Assembly (NCBI GenBank): GCA_016713875.1
Contig: JADJOI010000003.1
Coordinates: forward strand, 2,356,001 to 2,420,000
Direction: 5' to 3'
Source: Flavobacteriales bacterium
GTDB taxonomy: Bacteria > Bacteroidota > Bacteroidia > Flavobacteriales_F > PHOS-HE28
Length of the DNA stretch: 64,000 nt
Part shown: positions 45,466-54,088 of the stretch, in pieces
Numbering within the stretch: the first letter of the stretch is position 1
How the letters are laid out: every line of letters starts with the position of its first letter
Program-made: the position numbers and the translations under genes
Notes under the pieces: generated by a model
Told to the model about the DNA's origin: nothing
What the model saw: only the letters and a program-made list of their open reading frames with translations
The model's database searches: none

Positions 45466-48400
45466 ATGAAGCCGCTCCATCACTTATTGGTCCTGCTCGC
45501 ATTGAGCTGGTCGTTCGTCGCATCCGGGCAGGGCATCCTGCGGGGCAAGGTGACCGATCAGAACGGCGAGCCCATGATCGGAGCTTCCGTGATGCTGAAG
45601 GACAAGCCGAACGTGGGCACCGCCGCCGATCTGGACGGGAACTACTCCCTCGCGATCAAAGATCCGGGGCCGGTGGTGGTCACGTTCGCCTCGTTCGGCT
45701 TCCAGCCCATGGAACGCACGCTGGATCCGAAGGGAGGAGAGGTCATCATCCTGAACGTCGCACTGAGCCAGCAGAGCACCGAGCTCAAGGAGTTCACGGT
45801 GGAATCGAAGGCACGGAGGACCGGCGAGACGTATCTGGAACGGATGAAGATCAATTCAGCGACCAGCATGGACTACATCTCCGGTGACCAGATGGTGAGG
45901 ACCGGGGATGGCGATGCCGCCCAAGCGGTGAGAAGGGTCACCGGGGTCTCCACGGTGGGGGCTTTCGTGTCCGTCCGCGGCTTGGCGGACCGGTACATCG
46001 TGACGACGGTGAACGGGAACCGGATCCCCACGTTGGATCCCCTGACCAACAACCTGAGGCTGGACCTCTTCCCCACTGGCCTGATGGACAACATCGTGAT
46101 CACCAAGACGGCTTCGCCCGACCTGCCGGGGGATTGGTCCGGTGCGTTGATCTCCCTGAATACGAGCGACTATCCGGAGCGCCTGCGCGTCGGGGTCAGC
46201 GCCACGGTCGGATACAACCCGAACTCGACCTTCAAGACCATCACCACCGCACCAAGAAGCTCCACCGACTGGCTGGGTCGTGATGATGGGCTACGCGCCA
46301 TCCCTGACGGGGTCTCGGAGAACGCCGAGGAGTTCCCCGACTTCATCGAGCCCGACCTCTACCAGCAGCTGGTCCTTCTCGGACTGGGGTCGTACCTGAA
46401 CGACCATGGCATCGTGTCCAGCACCCCGGGCTTCCAATCGACGAACATGGGCACAGAGAACGCGCTGCAGCACCTGGCCCTCACGGAGCTGGGCTTGCTG
46501 GCTCCCGCTCTGCTGAACGACCCGGTGGCGGTCCAGGCGGCGGTGAACACGTACAACGAAACGTACGACCTGGGCTACTTCTCACCTACGGTGAACGCCG
46601 GCCTCGCCGAGGTCAACAGCCGGTTCAACAACTCCACGTGGCGGGTGATCGGGTCCACCGGGAGGCCCAACTACAACCTATCGTTCAACATCGGCAACCA
46701 ACTGTCGCTGTTCAAGAAACGCGATACGCCCATGACCTTGGGTTACCTGGTGGGACTCCGGTACAACTCGGAAACGGAGCATGACCCAGCATCGACCATC
46801 ACGCGGACCGGTGAGCCCTATGAAGATCCCACGCCGGGGGATGATTACGGCCAGAAAGGCGACCAGCGCATCAGCGTGATCTCCGAGGGGTGGAACGCCA
46901 TCGGCAACCTCTCGTTGAAGATCAACCGGAACAACAGCCTGTCGCTGATGGTGATGCCCAACCAGCTCGGGCAGAACAACGGCCGCTATCGCACCTTCCT
47001 GAACCCCAACATCGGAACGGAGACCTTCGTGGCCGAGGATCAGTTCTACGAGGAACGGAACCTGTGGGTGTACCAGTTCGGGACGCGCAACCTGGTGCCG
47101 GGCCTGAACAACCTGAGGATCGAAGGTGATCTCTCCTACAGCAAGGGTGAGCGTGACGTGCTCGACCTGAAGACCGTTCAGTACATCCTTCCGCCGCCGG
47201 GCGCGCCGCTCTCGGAGGTGGACGGGGCCCTTGGGCAGCCGCAGCGCATCTATCGCTTCCTGGATGAGTCCATCATGGACGGGCGGCTCACATTCGAGCT
47301 GCCGCTGAGCGTGGAGAACCCGCGGGCCAACAAGATCAAGTTCGGCGGGGGCTACCTGAACAACACGCGCAAGAACCGGCAGACCTTCTTCGGCCTGTTC
47401 GGTGCCCCCGGGCCCGAGCAATGGGAGGACCAGGAGCGCTTCGAGATGCGCGAGGACGGCCGGTTCACCACGCGGTATTACGCGGCTGGGACCTTCAAGG
47501 ACAACGACGTCGGCATCCTGAAAGTGACCAGCGCGTTCGCCATGGCCGACCTGGCCGTGACCCAACGCCTGCGGGCCGTGTTCGGAGCCCGTGCCGAACA
47601 CACGGACATGCTCACCGACATCCTCCGCTACTGGGAGGATGGCATTGCCGCGGACGATACCACGCGGGGCACGGTGGGCGATGTGGCCATCGGTGGAGGT
47701 TCCAATCCCGAGCCCAAGCCCGCGGTACCAGGCACGATCGAGCAATGGGATATCCTGCCCAGCGTCAACCTCATCTACAAGCTCATCGACGACCAGGAGC
47801 GACCGATGAACCTGCGCGCGAGCTACTTCCGCTCGTTGGGCCGTCCGAGCTTCCGCGAGTTCTCCGTGGTCCAGTTGTTCGACTACATCCTCACCGCTCC
47901 GGTCTACGGCAACCCGGATCTGGAGATGACCAGCATCGACAACTACGATTTGCGGCTGGAGACCTTCTTCAGGAAAGGCAACAACGTATCGCTCAGTGCT
48001 TTCCACAAACGCTTCCGCAACCACATCGAGCTGCTGTACACGGTGGCCGGCGGATTCACCTGGCGGAACGCCGATATCAGCACGGTGACCGGGTTGGAGC
48101 TCGAAGGGCGGGTGGGGCTGACGCGCTGGCTCGAATGGCGCGGCAACTTCACGTGGATGGAGTCGAAGAGCACCCTCACCACGGTGCTGACCGCGGAACC
48201 GACCACCTACAGCACGCCGATGTTCGGACAGGCGCCGTACATCGTGAACTCGATGCTCACCTACAAGGGCGACAGCCTCGGGCTCGAGCTCAGCGTTTCC
48301 TACAACGTGCAGGGCCCGAAGCTGGCGATCTCCAACTCCGAAGTGAACCCCGAGGGCATCCGCGCCTATGAGATGCCGCGCCACATGATCGACGTGGTGC

Positions 48401-48567
48401 TCAACAAGACCTTCGGCAAGCACTGGGGCGTGCGTCTGCGTGGCCGCAACATCCTGAACGCTCCGCTGCGCAGGGCCTATAAGTTCGAACAAGGGTATGT
48501 GGTCGATTTCGATCGCTATGCCTACGGCCCGGAGTACTCGCTCACCCTCTCCTACACCATCCGATGA
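45466..48567 (+). CDS. TonB-dependent receptor with carboxypeptidase-regulatory-like domain
   Basis: A 1033-residue outer-membrane receptor. A signal peptide ending SFVASGQ precedes a CarboxypepD_reg-like domain (about 22-105: ILRGKVTDQNGEPMIGASV). The plug follows, with AVRRVTGVSTVGAFVSVRGLADRY and NIVITKTASPDLPGDWSGALI, then a large barrel to the end (YGPEYSLTLSYTIR). The RGLxxRY plug type differs from SusC, and no SusD gene is present. The stop overlaps the next gene as ATGA, so it is coupled to three secreted paralogues that may bind its ligand or coat the surface. The ligand is unknown. The ATG at 45466 is chosen to place the signal peptide at the start. Confidence 0.9.
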   Translation: MKPLHHLLVLLALSWSFVASGQGILRGKVTDQNGEPMIGASVMLKDKPNVGTAADLDGNYSLAIKDPGPVVVTFASFGFQPMERTLDPKGGEVIILNVALSQQSTELKEFTVESKARRTGETYLERMKINSATSMDYISGDQMVRTGDGDAAQAVRRVTGVSTVGAFVSVRGLADRYIVTTVNGNRIPTLDPLTNNLRLDLFPTGLMDNIVITKTASPDLPGDWSGALISLNTSDYPERLRVGVSATVGYNPNSTFKTITTAPRSSTDWLGRDDGLRAIPDGVSENAEEFPDFIEPDLYQQLVLLGLGSYLNDHGIVSSTPGFQSTNMGTENALQHLALTELGLLAPALLNDPVAVQAAVNTYNETYDLGYFSPTVNAGLAEVNSRFNNSTWRVIGSTGRPNYNLSFNIGNQLSLFKKRDTPMTLGYLVGLRYNSETEHDPASTITRTGEPYEDPTPGDDYGQKGDQRISVISEGWNAIGNLSLKINRNNSLSLMVMPNQLGQNNGRYRTFLNPNIGTETFVAEDQFYEERNLWVYQFGTRNLVPGLNNLRIEGDLSYSKGERDVLDLKTVQYILPPPGAPLSEVDGALGQPQRIYRFLDESIMDGRLTFELPLSVENPRANKIKFGGGYLNNTRKNRQTFFGLFGAPGPEQWEDQERFEMREDGRFTTRYYAAGTFKDNDVGILKVTSAFAMADLAVTQRLRAVFGARAEHTDMLTDILRYWEDGIAADDTTRGTVGDVAIGGGSNPEPKPAVPGTIEQWDILPSVNLIYKLIDDQERPMNLRASYFRSLGRPSFREFSVVQLFDYILTAPVYGNPDLEMTSIDNYDLRLETFFRKGNNVSLSAFHKRFRNHIELLYTVAGGFTWRNADISTVTGLELEGRVGLTRWLEWRGNFTWMESKSTLTTVLTAEPTTYSTPMFGQAPYIVNSMLTYKGDSLGLELSVSYNVQGPKLAISNSEVNPEGIRAYEMPRHMIDVVLNKTFGKHWGVRLRGRNILNAPLRRAYKFEQGYVVDFDRYAYGPEYSLTLSYTIR

Positions 48568-49907
48568 TGACCCGGAGGCACCATCCATCGAACCTGCGGA
48601 TGGCCCGCTCATGGCCTTTCCTTCTGATGGGCCTGATCGGCACCGCGGCCCATGCTCAAGGTGAACTGGAGAACGTCATCGTGGAGACCTACTATGTCTC
48701 CGACACGAACGACGCGACGGACATCATCGGCGGCGGGCTGATCACTGGATCACGCACCTACCGGGTGTACGTGGACCTGTGCGACAGCTGTGCCTTGCGC
48801 GCGGTTTACGGGGATGCCTCGCATCCGATGGATGTGAGCAGCACGCAACCGATCTTCAACAACCTGGACCGTGGGCGCACCTTCGGGCATGAGATCAACA
48901 ACGGCGCCTTGGACGAGAACACGGTGGCGCTCGACTCGTGGTTCGCGATGGGCGCCGGCAGCACGCAGAAGTTCGGTATCCTGAAGGTCGACGACCCGGA
49001 CGGCAGCATCCTGGGCGGCAACGATGGTGGCAGTGCGATGATCCCCGGCGGATTGCTTCAGAACACGGACCCGCTCGCCGGCGCGCCGCTGGATTCGTTG
49101 GACGGCCTTGTGCCCTTGAACGGCGGCACGGCCCTGCCTCCCGGTTTCGCCGTGGTCGGCACCAGTCCGGACAGCCTGTTCAAGGACAGCATCAGCGGCT
49201 CGGTGTTCCAAACGACCGATACGCGGATCAGCTGCACCACGCCGGGCGTACAGGGTCCCACGGCGGACAACCGCATCCTCATCCTGCAGGTGACCACGGC
49301 CGGTGAGCTCACGTTCCATCTGAACATCGAGGTGGAAGAGACCGACGGAACGATCATCAAGTATGTGTGGAACGACACGCTCCTGGCGGCGGATGAAGTG
49401 CCGAGCGGCCTGTTGGTATATCCGCCCGAGTGCGGCTGCATGGACCCGAACTTCCTGGAGTACGACCCCGCCGCCGGTTGTGATGACGGCTCCTGCCAAA
49501 CGGCCATCGTGTTCGGATGCACCGACACCCTGGCCTGCAACTTCGACCCCGCGGCGAACTTCAACATCCCGCTGCTGTGCTGCTATGGTCCGGACGACTG
49601 CAACGGTCTGGACATCACGATCGTGTGCCCGGATGTCTCCACGCCGGATGCCTTTCAGCCCGGAGCGGAGTGGCGGTTCTTCCCGAACCCGCTGTCCGGG
49701 GACCTCCTCACGCTCACCTGGACCGGTCAGCAGGTCGAGGCCGTGCGTGTGCTCGACCAAGCCGGCCGTTTGGTGCGGGAGGAGAGCATGCGTGGCATGG
49801 CGCAGGGCCACCGCGAGCTCGATCTGGGCGGACTGCCCGCAGGGACCTACCTCATCCAACTGATCACTGATCGCGGTCCACAGGTAAGGCTGCTTGTGCG
49901 CGACTGA
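48564..49907 (+). CDS. Secreted paralogue A with shared N-terminal domain and sorting domain
   Basis: A 447-residue exported protein. The signal peptide ends GTAAHAQ. Residues about 35-290 form a domain shared with three other proteins in this region: RTYRVYVDL near the start, DENTVALDSWFAMGAGSTQKFGI in the middle and DNRILILQVTTAGELTFHLNIEVEE near the end. A Cys-rich segment of the CMDPxxLEYDPxAxxDDGSC type comes next (about 295-355). The type A sorting domain (WRFFPNPLSGDLLTLTW, LPAGTYLIQL) closes it. Start and receptor stop overlap as ATGA. Function is unknown. Confidence 0.82.
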   Translation: MMTRRHHPSNLRMARSWPFLLMGLIGTAAHAQGELENVIVETYYVSDTNDATDIIGGGLITGSRTYRVYVDLCDSCALRAVYGDASHPMDVSSTQPIFNNLDRGRTFGHEINNGALDENTVALDSWFAMGAGSTQKFGILKVDDPDGSILGGNDGGSAMIPGGLLQNTDPLAGAPLDSLDGLVPLNGGTALPPGFAVVGTSPDSLFKDSISGSVFQTTDTRISCTTPGVQGPTADNRILILQVTTAGELTFHLNIEVEETDGTIIKYVWNDTLLAADEVPSGLLVYPPECGCMDPNFLEYDPAAGCDDGSCQTAIVFGCTDTLACNFDPAANFNIPLLCCYGPDDCNGLDITIVCPDVSTPDAFQPGAEWRFFPNPLSGDLLTLTWTGQQVEAVRVLDQAGRLVREESMRGMAQGHRELDLGGLPAGTYLIQLITDRGPQVRLLVRD

Positions 49908-49987
49908 AGCGATTCACGATCTGGTAACCCAAGCCTCTCATGGGCGCAATACCCCGGGGATAGTTTCGCCCGCTCAACCGCCGAACC

Positions 49988-51376
49988 ATGCATCGCTCGC
50001 TGCTTCTCACCGTCCTGCTCACCGCCACTGGCGCCCGCGCCCAGTACACACCGCCGGACCCCTCCGGGCTGGAAGGCATCTTCGTTGAACGCTACTACGT
50101 GGCCGATGCCAACGATGCCGCGGACACGGACGGCAGCAGTGACCTGTCCACGGGGGAGGTCACGTATCGCGTGTTCGTCGACCTCAAGGCGGGCTACAAG
50201 CTGATCACCGTGGGCGGCTTCCCCGGCCACGACCTGAGCTTCAACAGCACCACGAGCTTTTTCTACAATGACGACCGTGGTGAGTCCTGGGCCAGCGACA
50301 TCAACGACATCCACCTGTCGAAGAACACGGTGATGCTTGACAGCTGGCTCACGGCCGGCGCCGCTTCGGACGCCCACTGGGGTGTCCCGAAGGATGAGGA
50401 CACCGACGGCACGATCCAGCCGAACAACGACGGTGGTAGTGCAGGTGGCGGACCGCTGCTCGCCCACGCCGATCCGCTGGCCGGCATTCCGCTGAGCACG
50501 GCGGACGGGCTGCTGGCAGGAAGCCCTCCGGGCATCCTGTCCGTGGGCGTGGCCCCGACGATCCTCAACGACTACGGCGGCGCCACCTACAGCTCGGACA
50601 ACTTCGCCTGGAGCAGCAACATCGGCAACGTGGAAGGTCCGACGCCCTCGAACAAGATCCTCATCGGCCAGTTCACCACCGACGGCACCTTCACCTTCTG
50701 CCTGAACCTATGGGTGCGCATTCCGGACAGCCTGGTGTGCCAGGACCCCAACTGCCACGAGATCCTGGAGTTCTACTCGGAGATCATCCCGGCGGACACA
50801 TTGGGCGGCGGTTTCCAGGTGCAGAACAAGTTCAGCCATCCGACCCTCTGCTTCGATTCCTCCTCCCAACAAGTCGACTGTGAAGGTGTCCCCGGCGGTC
50901 CTGCCGTACCGGGCAGCACCTGCGATGACGGCAACGCCGACACGCAGAACGACGTGTACAACGCAGGCTGCCAGTGCGTCGGTGAGGACTGCGAAGGCGT
51001 GCTGGGTGGCAATGCCCTCCCCGGCCAGCCCTGCGACGACGGGGACCCGAACAGCGTGAACGACACCTGGCAGACGGGCTGCATCTGTTCCGGGGTCGTC
51101 GGTCTCAATGAACAACTCGGTGCTCTCGCCGAGGTCGTCGTGCTTCCCAACCCCGTTCACGACCGGATGATCGTGCGCATCGTTGAGGCGACCGGGGCGC
51201 GCGGCACGCTCGATCTGCGCGATGCGCTGGGCCAGCGGGCTCTGGGGCGCGACCTGGGCCTTCTGGGGGCTGAGCGCACCGAAGTGCTCGACGTAGAGCA
51301 GCTTGCGAGCGGCCTTTACTTCCTGGAGATCACCGTCGGTGGGACCCGTTCGGTGCATCGTATCATCAAGCGATGA
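49988..51376 (+). CDS. Secreted paralogue B with two Cys repeats and sorting domain
   Basis: A 462-residue exported protein with a signal peptide ending GARAQ. It has the same N-terminal domain as its neighbours (VTYRVFVDLKAGYKL, KNTVMLDSWLTAGAASDAHWGV, NKILIGQFTTDGTFTFCLNL). Two copies of a four-Cys repeat (about residues 297-372, pattern DCEGVxGGxAxPG-CDDG-ND-C-C) follow, homologous to the 15 repeats of the protein at 54089-57613. A type A sorting domain (VVLPNPVHDRMIV, LASGLYFLEI) is last. The stop overlaps the next start as ATGA. Confidence 0.82.
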   Translation: MHRSLLLTVLLTATGARAQYTPPDPSGLEGIFVERYYVADANDAADTDGSSDLSTGEVTYRVFVDLKAGYKLITVGGFPGHDLSFNSTTSFFYNDDRGESWASDINDIHLSKNTVMLDSWLTAGAASDAHWGVPKDEDTDGTIQPNNDGGSAGGGPLLAHADPLAGIPLSTADGLLAGSPPGILSVGVAPTILNDYGGATYSSDNFAWSSNIGNVEGPTPSNKILIGQFTTDGTFTFCLNLWVRIPDSLVCQDPNCHEILEFYSEIIPADTLGGGFQVQNKFSHPTLCFDSSSQQVDCEGVPGGPAVPGSTCDDGNADTQNDVYNAGCQCVGEDCEGVLGGNALPGQPCDDGDPNSVNDTWQTGCICSGVVGLNEQLGALAEVVVLPNPVHDRMIVRIVEATGARGTLDLRDALGQRALGRDLGLLGAERTEVLDVEQLASGLYFLEITVGGTRSVHRIIKR

Positions 51377-52185
51377 TCGCCATGCGGCCGCTGATTGTCC
51401 TCGTGTTGTTCCTGGTGACGGCCGCACCTCGCTTGGCCGCGCAGGAGGCCATCGACAGTGTGTTCGTGGAGGTGTATCACGTGCAGCCTGCCGAGCGGCC
51501 CAGTGAGCCGGCGATGGTCACGTACCGCATCTTCGTGGACCTCGCCGAGGGCCACGAACTGCAGATGGTGTACGGCGACCAGGCGCACAAGCTCCGGTTC
51601 TGGACGACAACGGCCTTCGAGAACGATACGGTGCTGGGTGCCAAGTTCGGTCACCTGATCCAAGCCGGCCGCCTCAACGAGGGCACCCTTGCGCTGGACT
51701 CCTATCTGACGATCGGTGCGGCGGATAACGAGCACATGGGCGTGCCACGGGCATGGGACCAGGACGGTTCGGTGCTGACGTGCCCGCCCTACCCGGGGTC
51801 CCGGTCACGCAAGGGCGATGCCGGAGGGATCCTCGCTCCGCTCTGCGTCACCGATGGTCTCATGGCGTATGAGGAGATCCGTGAAGTGGTGGACTTCCGG
51901 TTCGCTTCGGGCTACCTGTACAAAGCGCGTGGTTTCGACATCGAAACCACCGACGGCGCCTACGCGGTGCTGGGTGGCAAGCGTGGTGTCACGGATAGGA
52001 ACGTGCTGCTCATCGCTCAGCTCACCACCACCGGCGAGCTCTCCTACATGATCAACCTACAGATCGAGACCCTGGAGCACGAGCCCGTGAAGTACGTGGC
52101 CCGCGACCCCGGCCCCGGTGAGTTCACGCATCCCACGCTCACCTACGGGAAGTTCAGGACATCGGCCCCCGCCATGGGCCACTGA
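51373..52185 (+). CDS. Secreted paralogue C, N-terminal domain only
   Basis: A 270-residue exported protein with a signal peptide ending PRLAAQ. The whole mature part corresponds to the shared domain (VTYRIFVDLAEGHELQMVYGD, NEGTLALDSYLTIGAADNEHMGV, NVLLIAQLTTTGELSYMINLQIE). It lacks both Cys repeats and a sorting domain, so it may remain in the periplasm or be held by a partner. It is the last gene before a strong terminator. An in-frame ATG 9 bases later (MRPLIV) is an alternative start. Confidence 0.8.
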   Translation: MIAMRPLIVLVLFLVTAAPRLAAQEAIDSVFVEVYHVQPAERPSEPAMVTYRIFVDLAEGHELQMVYGDQAHKLRFWTTTAFENDTVLGAKFGHLIQAGRLNEGTLALDSYLTIGAADNEHMGVPRAWDQDGSVLTCPPYPGSRSRKGDAGGILAPLCVTDGLMAYEEIREVVDFRFASGYLYKARGFDIETTDGAYAVLGGKRGVTDRNVLLIAQLTTTGELSYMINLQIETLEHEPVKYVARDPGPGEFTHPTLTYGKFRTSAPAMGH

Positions 52186-52201
52186 CGGCGAAGAGGAGGT
52201 G

Positions 52202-52240
52202 AAGAGGGCCGATGCGGTGCATCGGCCCTCTTTGTTTGTT
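52202..52240 (+). terminator. Strong Rho-independent terminator
   Basis: A perfect 13-bp stem (52202-52214 with 52220-52232, loop CGGTG) is followed by TGTTTGTT. It lies 17 bases after the stop of paralogue C and ends the receptor operon. Confidence 0.9.
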
Positions 52241-52415
52241 ACGCCGGCGTTTCCCGTGGATGACGCCATGATCAGTTCGGCGCACCGAGCGCGGAGGAAA
52301 ACGTAATCAAAGCATAGGCCCGCGGTAATGCAGGCCCAACAAGGGGCCGCGAGTTTTGACCCGCTCGATCGAGCACTCGACGAAGAACCCCAAACCCCAA
52401 AACCCTTCAAACAAG

Positions 52416-54002
52416 ATGAACACGAAGCGAAAGCTGACCATGGCGGCGATGGCCGCGATGGTGGCGACCGCCGGCCAGGCCCAATCGATCGGGTCGGCCT
52501 GCGGATGTCCGAACGTCTCCTCCCGACCGAGCGTGAACCTGAGCACACTGGCGGATGTGAACGGCAACCTGCCGGTGGGCAACACCAACCTGACGTGCAA
52601 CACGCTGTACGTGCTGGACCGGAAGATCTACGTGCCCGATGGCGGTGACCTCAACATCGAGCCCGGCACGGTGATCAAGTGCGTGGACAACAGCGGCATC
52701 AACGCCAACGCACTGATCGTGACGCGCGGCGGCCAGATCTGGGCCAACGGCCAGGAGAGCTGCCCGATCATCTTCACCAGCACGGCCGACCCGCTGGACG
52801 GCAGCTATGCGGTGACCAACCGCGGCAAGTGGGGCGGTCTGATCCTGCTGGGCCGGGCCTTCAACAATGTGCGCAGCACGGACCTGAAGGATGGAGGTCC
52901 TGCGGCCAGCACGTCGATCACCGGCACCGATGGTGTGGGCCTGATCGAGGGCCTGGCGGGTGGCGACAGCCGCCACTTCTACGGCATGCCCATCGGCCAG
53001 GAGGTGCCCAATGACAACAGCGGGATCCTGCGTTACGTGAGCCTGCGCCACGGCGGCGAACTGCTCGGCACGGCCAACGAGATCAACGGCCTCACCATGG
53101 GCAGCGTGGGCAGCGGCACGATCATCGAGCATGTGGAGGTGACCAGCAACCTGGATGACGCCTTCGAGTGGTTCGGCGGCACGGTGAACGGCAAATATCT
53201 GGTGGCCATGCACTGCGACGATGACTACATCGACTACGACCAGGGCTGGACGGGCAAGGTGCAGTTCTTCTATGGCCTGCAGGGCCCCGACAACACCGGT
53301 GGTTCAAATAACCAGGGCGACAACGGCATGGAGTGCGACGGGGACGACGGACCAGGCAACGGCGCGGCCAAGAGCGACCCGGTGATCTACAACGCCACGA
53401 TCATCAACCGCATCCTGCCGGGCGCCGACGAGGGCATCGAGGCCCGCCGCGAAGTGAAGGGCACGATCGTCAACAGCATCTTCGCCAACCTGGCGCGCGG
53501 TCTGAACATGACCAACGACGCGGCCACCAACTGGAACGCCGGCACCTTCAACGTGCGTGGCTGCACCTTCCAGGGCGCCACCACCCCGCTGCGCATCAAC
53601 GGCGTGGCCCCGGTCGGCGGCAGCCCCGAGCAGATCAAGTTCAACACCACCGACGGCAACCAGAGCGTGGCCGACGGCAGCCTGATCGATGCCAGCTTCG
53701 CCATCAGCCCGCTGACCAGCAACACGGTGACCAACCGGGTGAACCCCGTGCCGGCCGCCGGCGCCCCCGCCGCACAGACCACCTTCCTGCCGCCCAACGA
53801 CAGCTTCTTCAGCTTCGCCAAGTACCGCGGAGCCTTCGAGCCGGGCGGTGAGAACTGGATCCCCAGCTACTCGGTGGCCGTGGACATCGGTTCGGACCTC
53901 AGCGCGGTGGCCGGCTGCACCGGTGACCTGAACCGCGACGGCATCGTGAACGCCACGGACTTCGGCCTCTTCGTGAACGCCTTCAACAACACCTGCTACT
54001 GA
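52416..54002 (+). CDS. Secreted beta-helix-like protein with dockerin-like C-terminus
   Basis: A 528-residue exported protein with a signal peptide ending TAGQAQ. The body reads as a right-handed parallel beta-helix: repeated strands such as GGDLNIEPGTVIKC, NALIVTRGGQIWANG, GTIIEHVEVTSNLDDAFEWFGG and TVNGKYLVAMHCDDDYIDYDQGW. The last 26 residues hold one dockerin-type calcium loop, GDLNRDGIVNATDFGLFVNAF, in place of an obvious type A sorting domain. Related proteins often occur near RGLxxRY-type TonB receptors (general impression, not checked here), which fits its position after the receptor operon. It has no obvious catalytic motif. Confidence 0.8.
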   Translation: MNTKRKLTMAAMAAMVATAGQAQSIGSACGCPNVSSRPSVNLSTLADVNGNLPVGNTNLTCNTLYVLDRKIYVPDGGDLNIEPGTVIKCVDNSGINANALIVTRGGQIWANGQESCPIIFTSTADPLDGSYAVTNRGKWGGLILLGRAFNNVRSTDLKDGGPAASTSITGTDGVGLIEGLAGGDSRHFYGMPIGQEVPNDNSGILRYVSLRHGGELLGTANEINGLTMGSVGSGTIIEHVEVTSNLDDAFEWFGGTVNGKYLVAMHCDDDYIDYDQGWTGKVQFFYGLQGPDNTGGSNNQGDNGMECDGDDGPGNGAAKSDPVIYNATIINRILPGADEGIEARREVKGTIVNSIFANLARGLNMTNDAATNWNAGTFNVRGCTFQGATTPLRINGVAPVGGSPEQIKFNTTDGNQSVADGSLIDASFAISPLTSNTVTNRVNPVPAAGAPAAQTTFLPPNDSFFSFAKYRGAFEPGGENWIPSYSVAVDIGSDLSAVAGCTGDLNRDGIVNATDFGLFVNAFNNTCY

Positions 54003-54011
54003 GCAACCCCT

Positions 54012-54067
54012 GAACGGTCCCCGGGGGGGGCGGGTCCGCCCCGACCCCCTCCCCGGGAACACCGTTC
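54012..54067 (+). promoter_or_regulatory. Large nested hairpin in the leader before the repeat-rich gene
   Basis: An outer stem GAACGGT/ACCGTTC (54012-54018 with 54061-54067) encloses CCCGG/CCGGG and an inner GGGGCG/CGCCCC around loop GGTC. It lies between the beta-helix gene and the start at 54089. There is no T-tract, so it may be an mRNA-stabilising or processing structure rather than a terminator. Confidence 0.5.
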
Positions 54068-54088
54068 ACCCCTTCAATCACACGAACC

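Noticed and set aside
45466..48567. Polysaccharide utilisation locus (SusC/SusD pair)
   Set aside because: The receptor lacks a SusC-type plug signature and no SusD-like lipoprotein or glycoside hydrolase is nearby.
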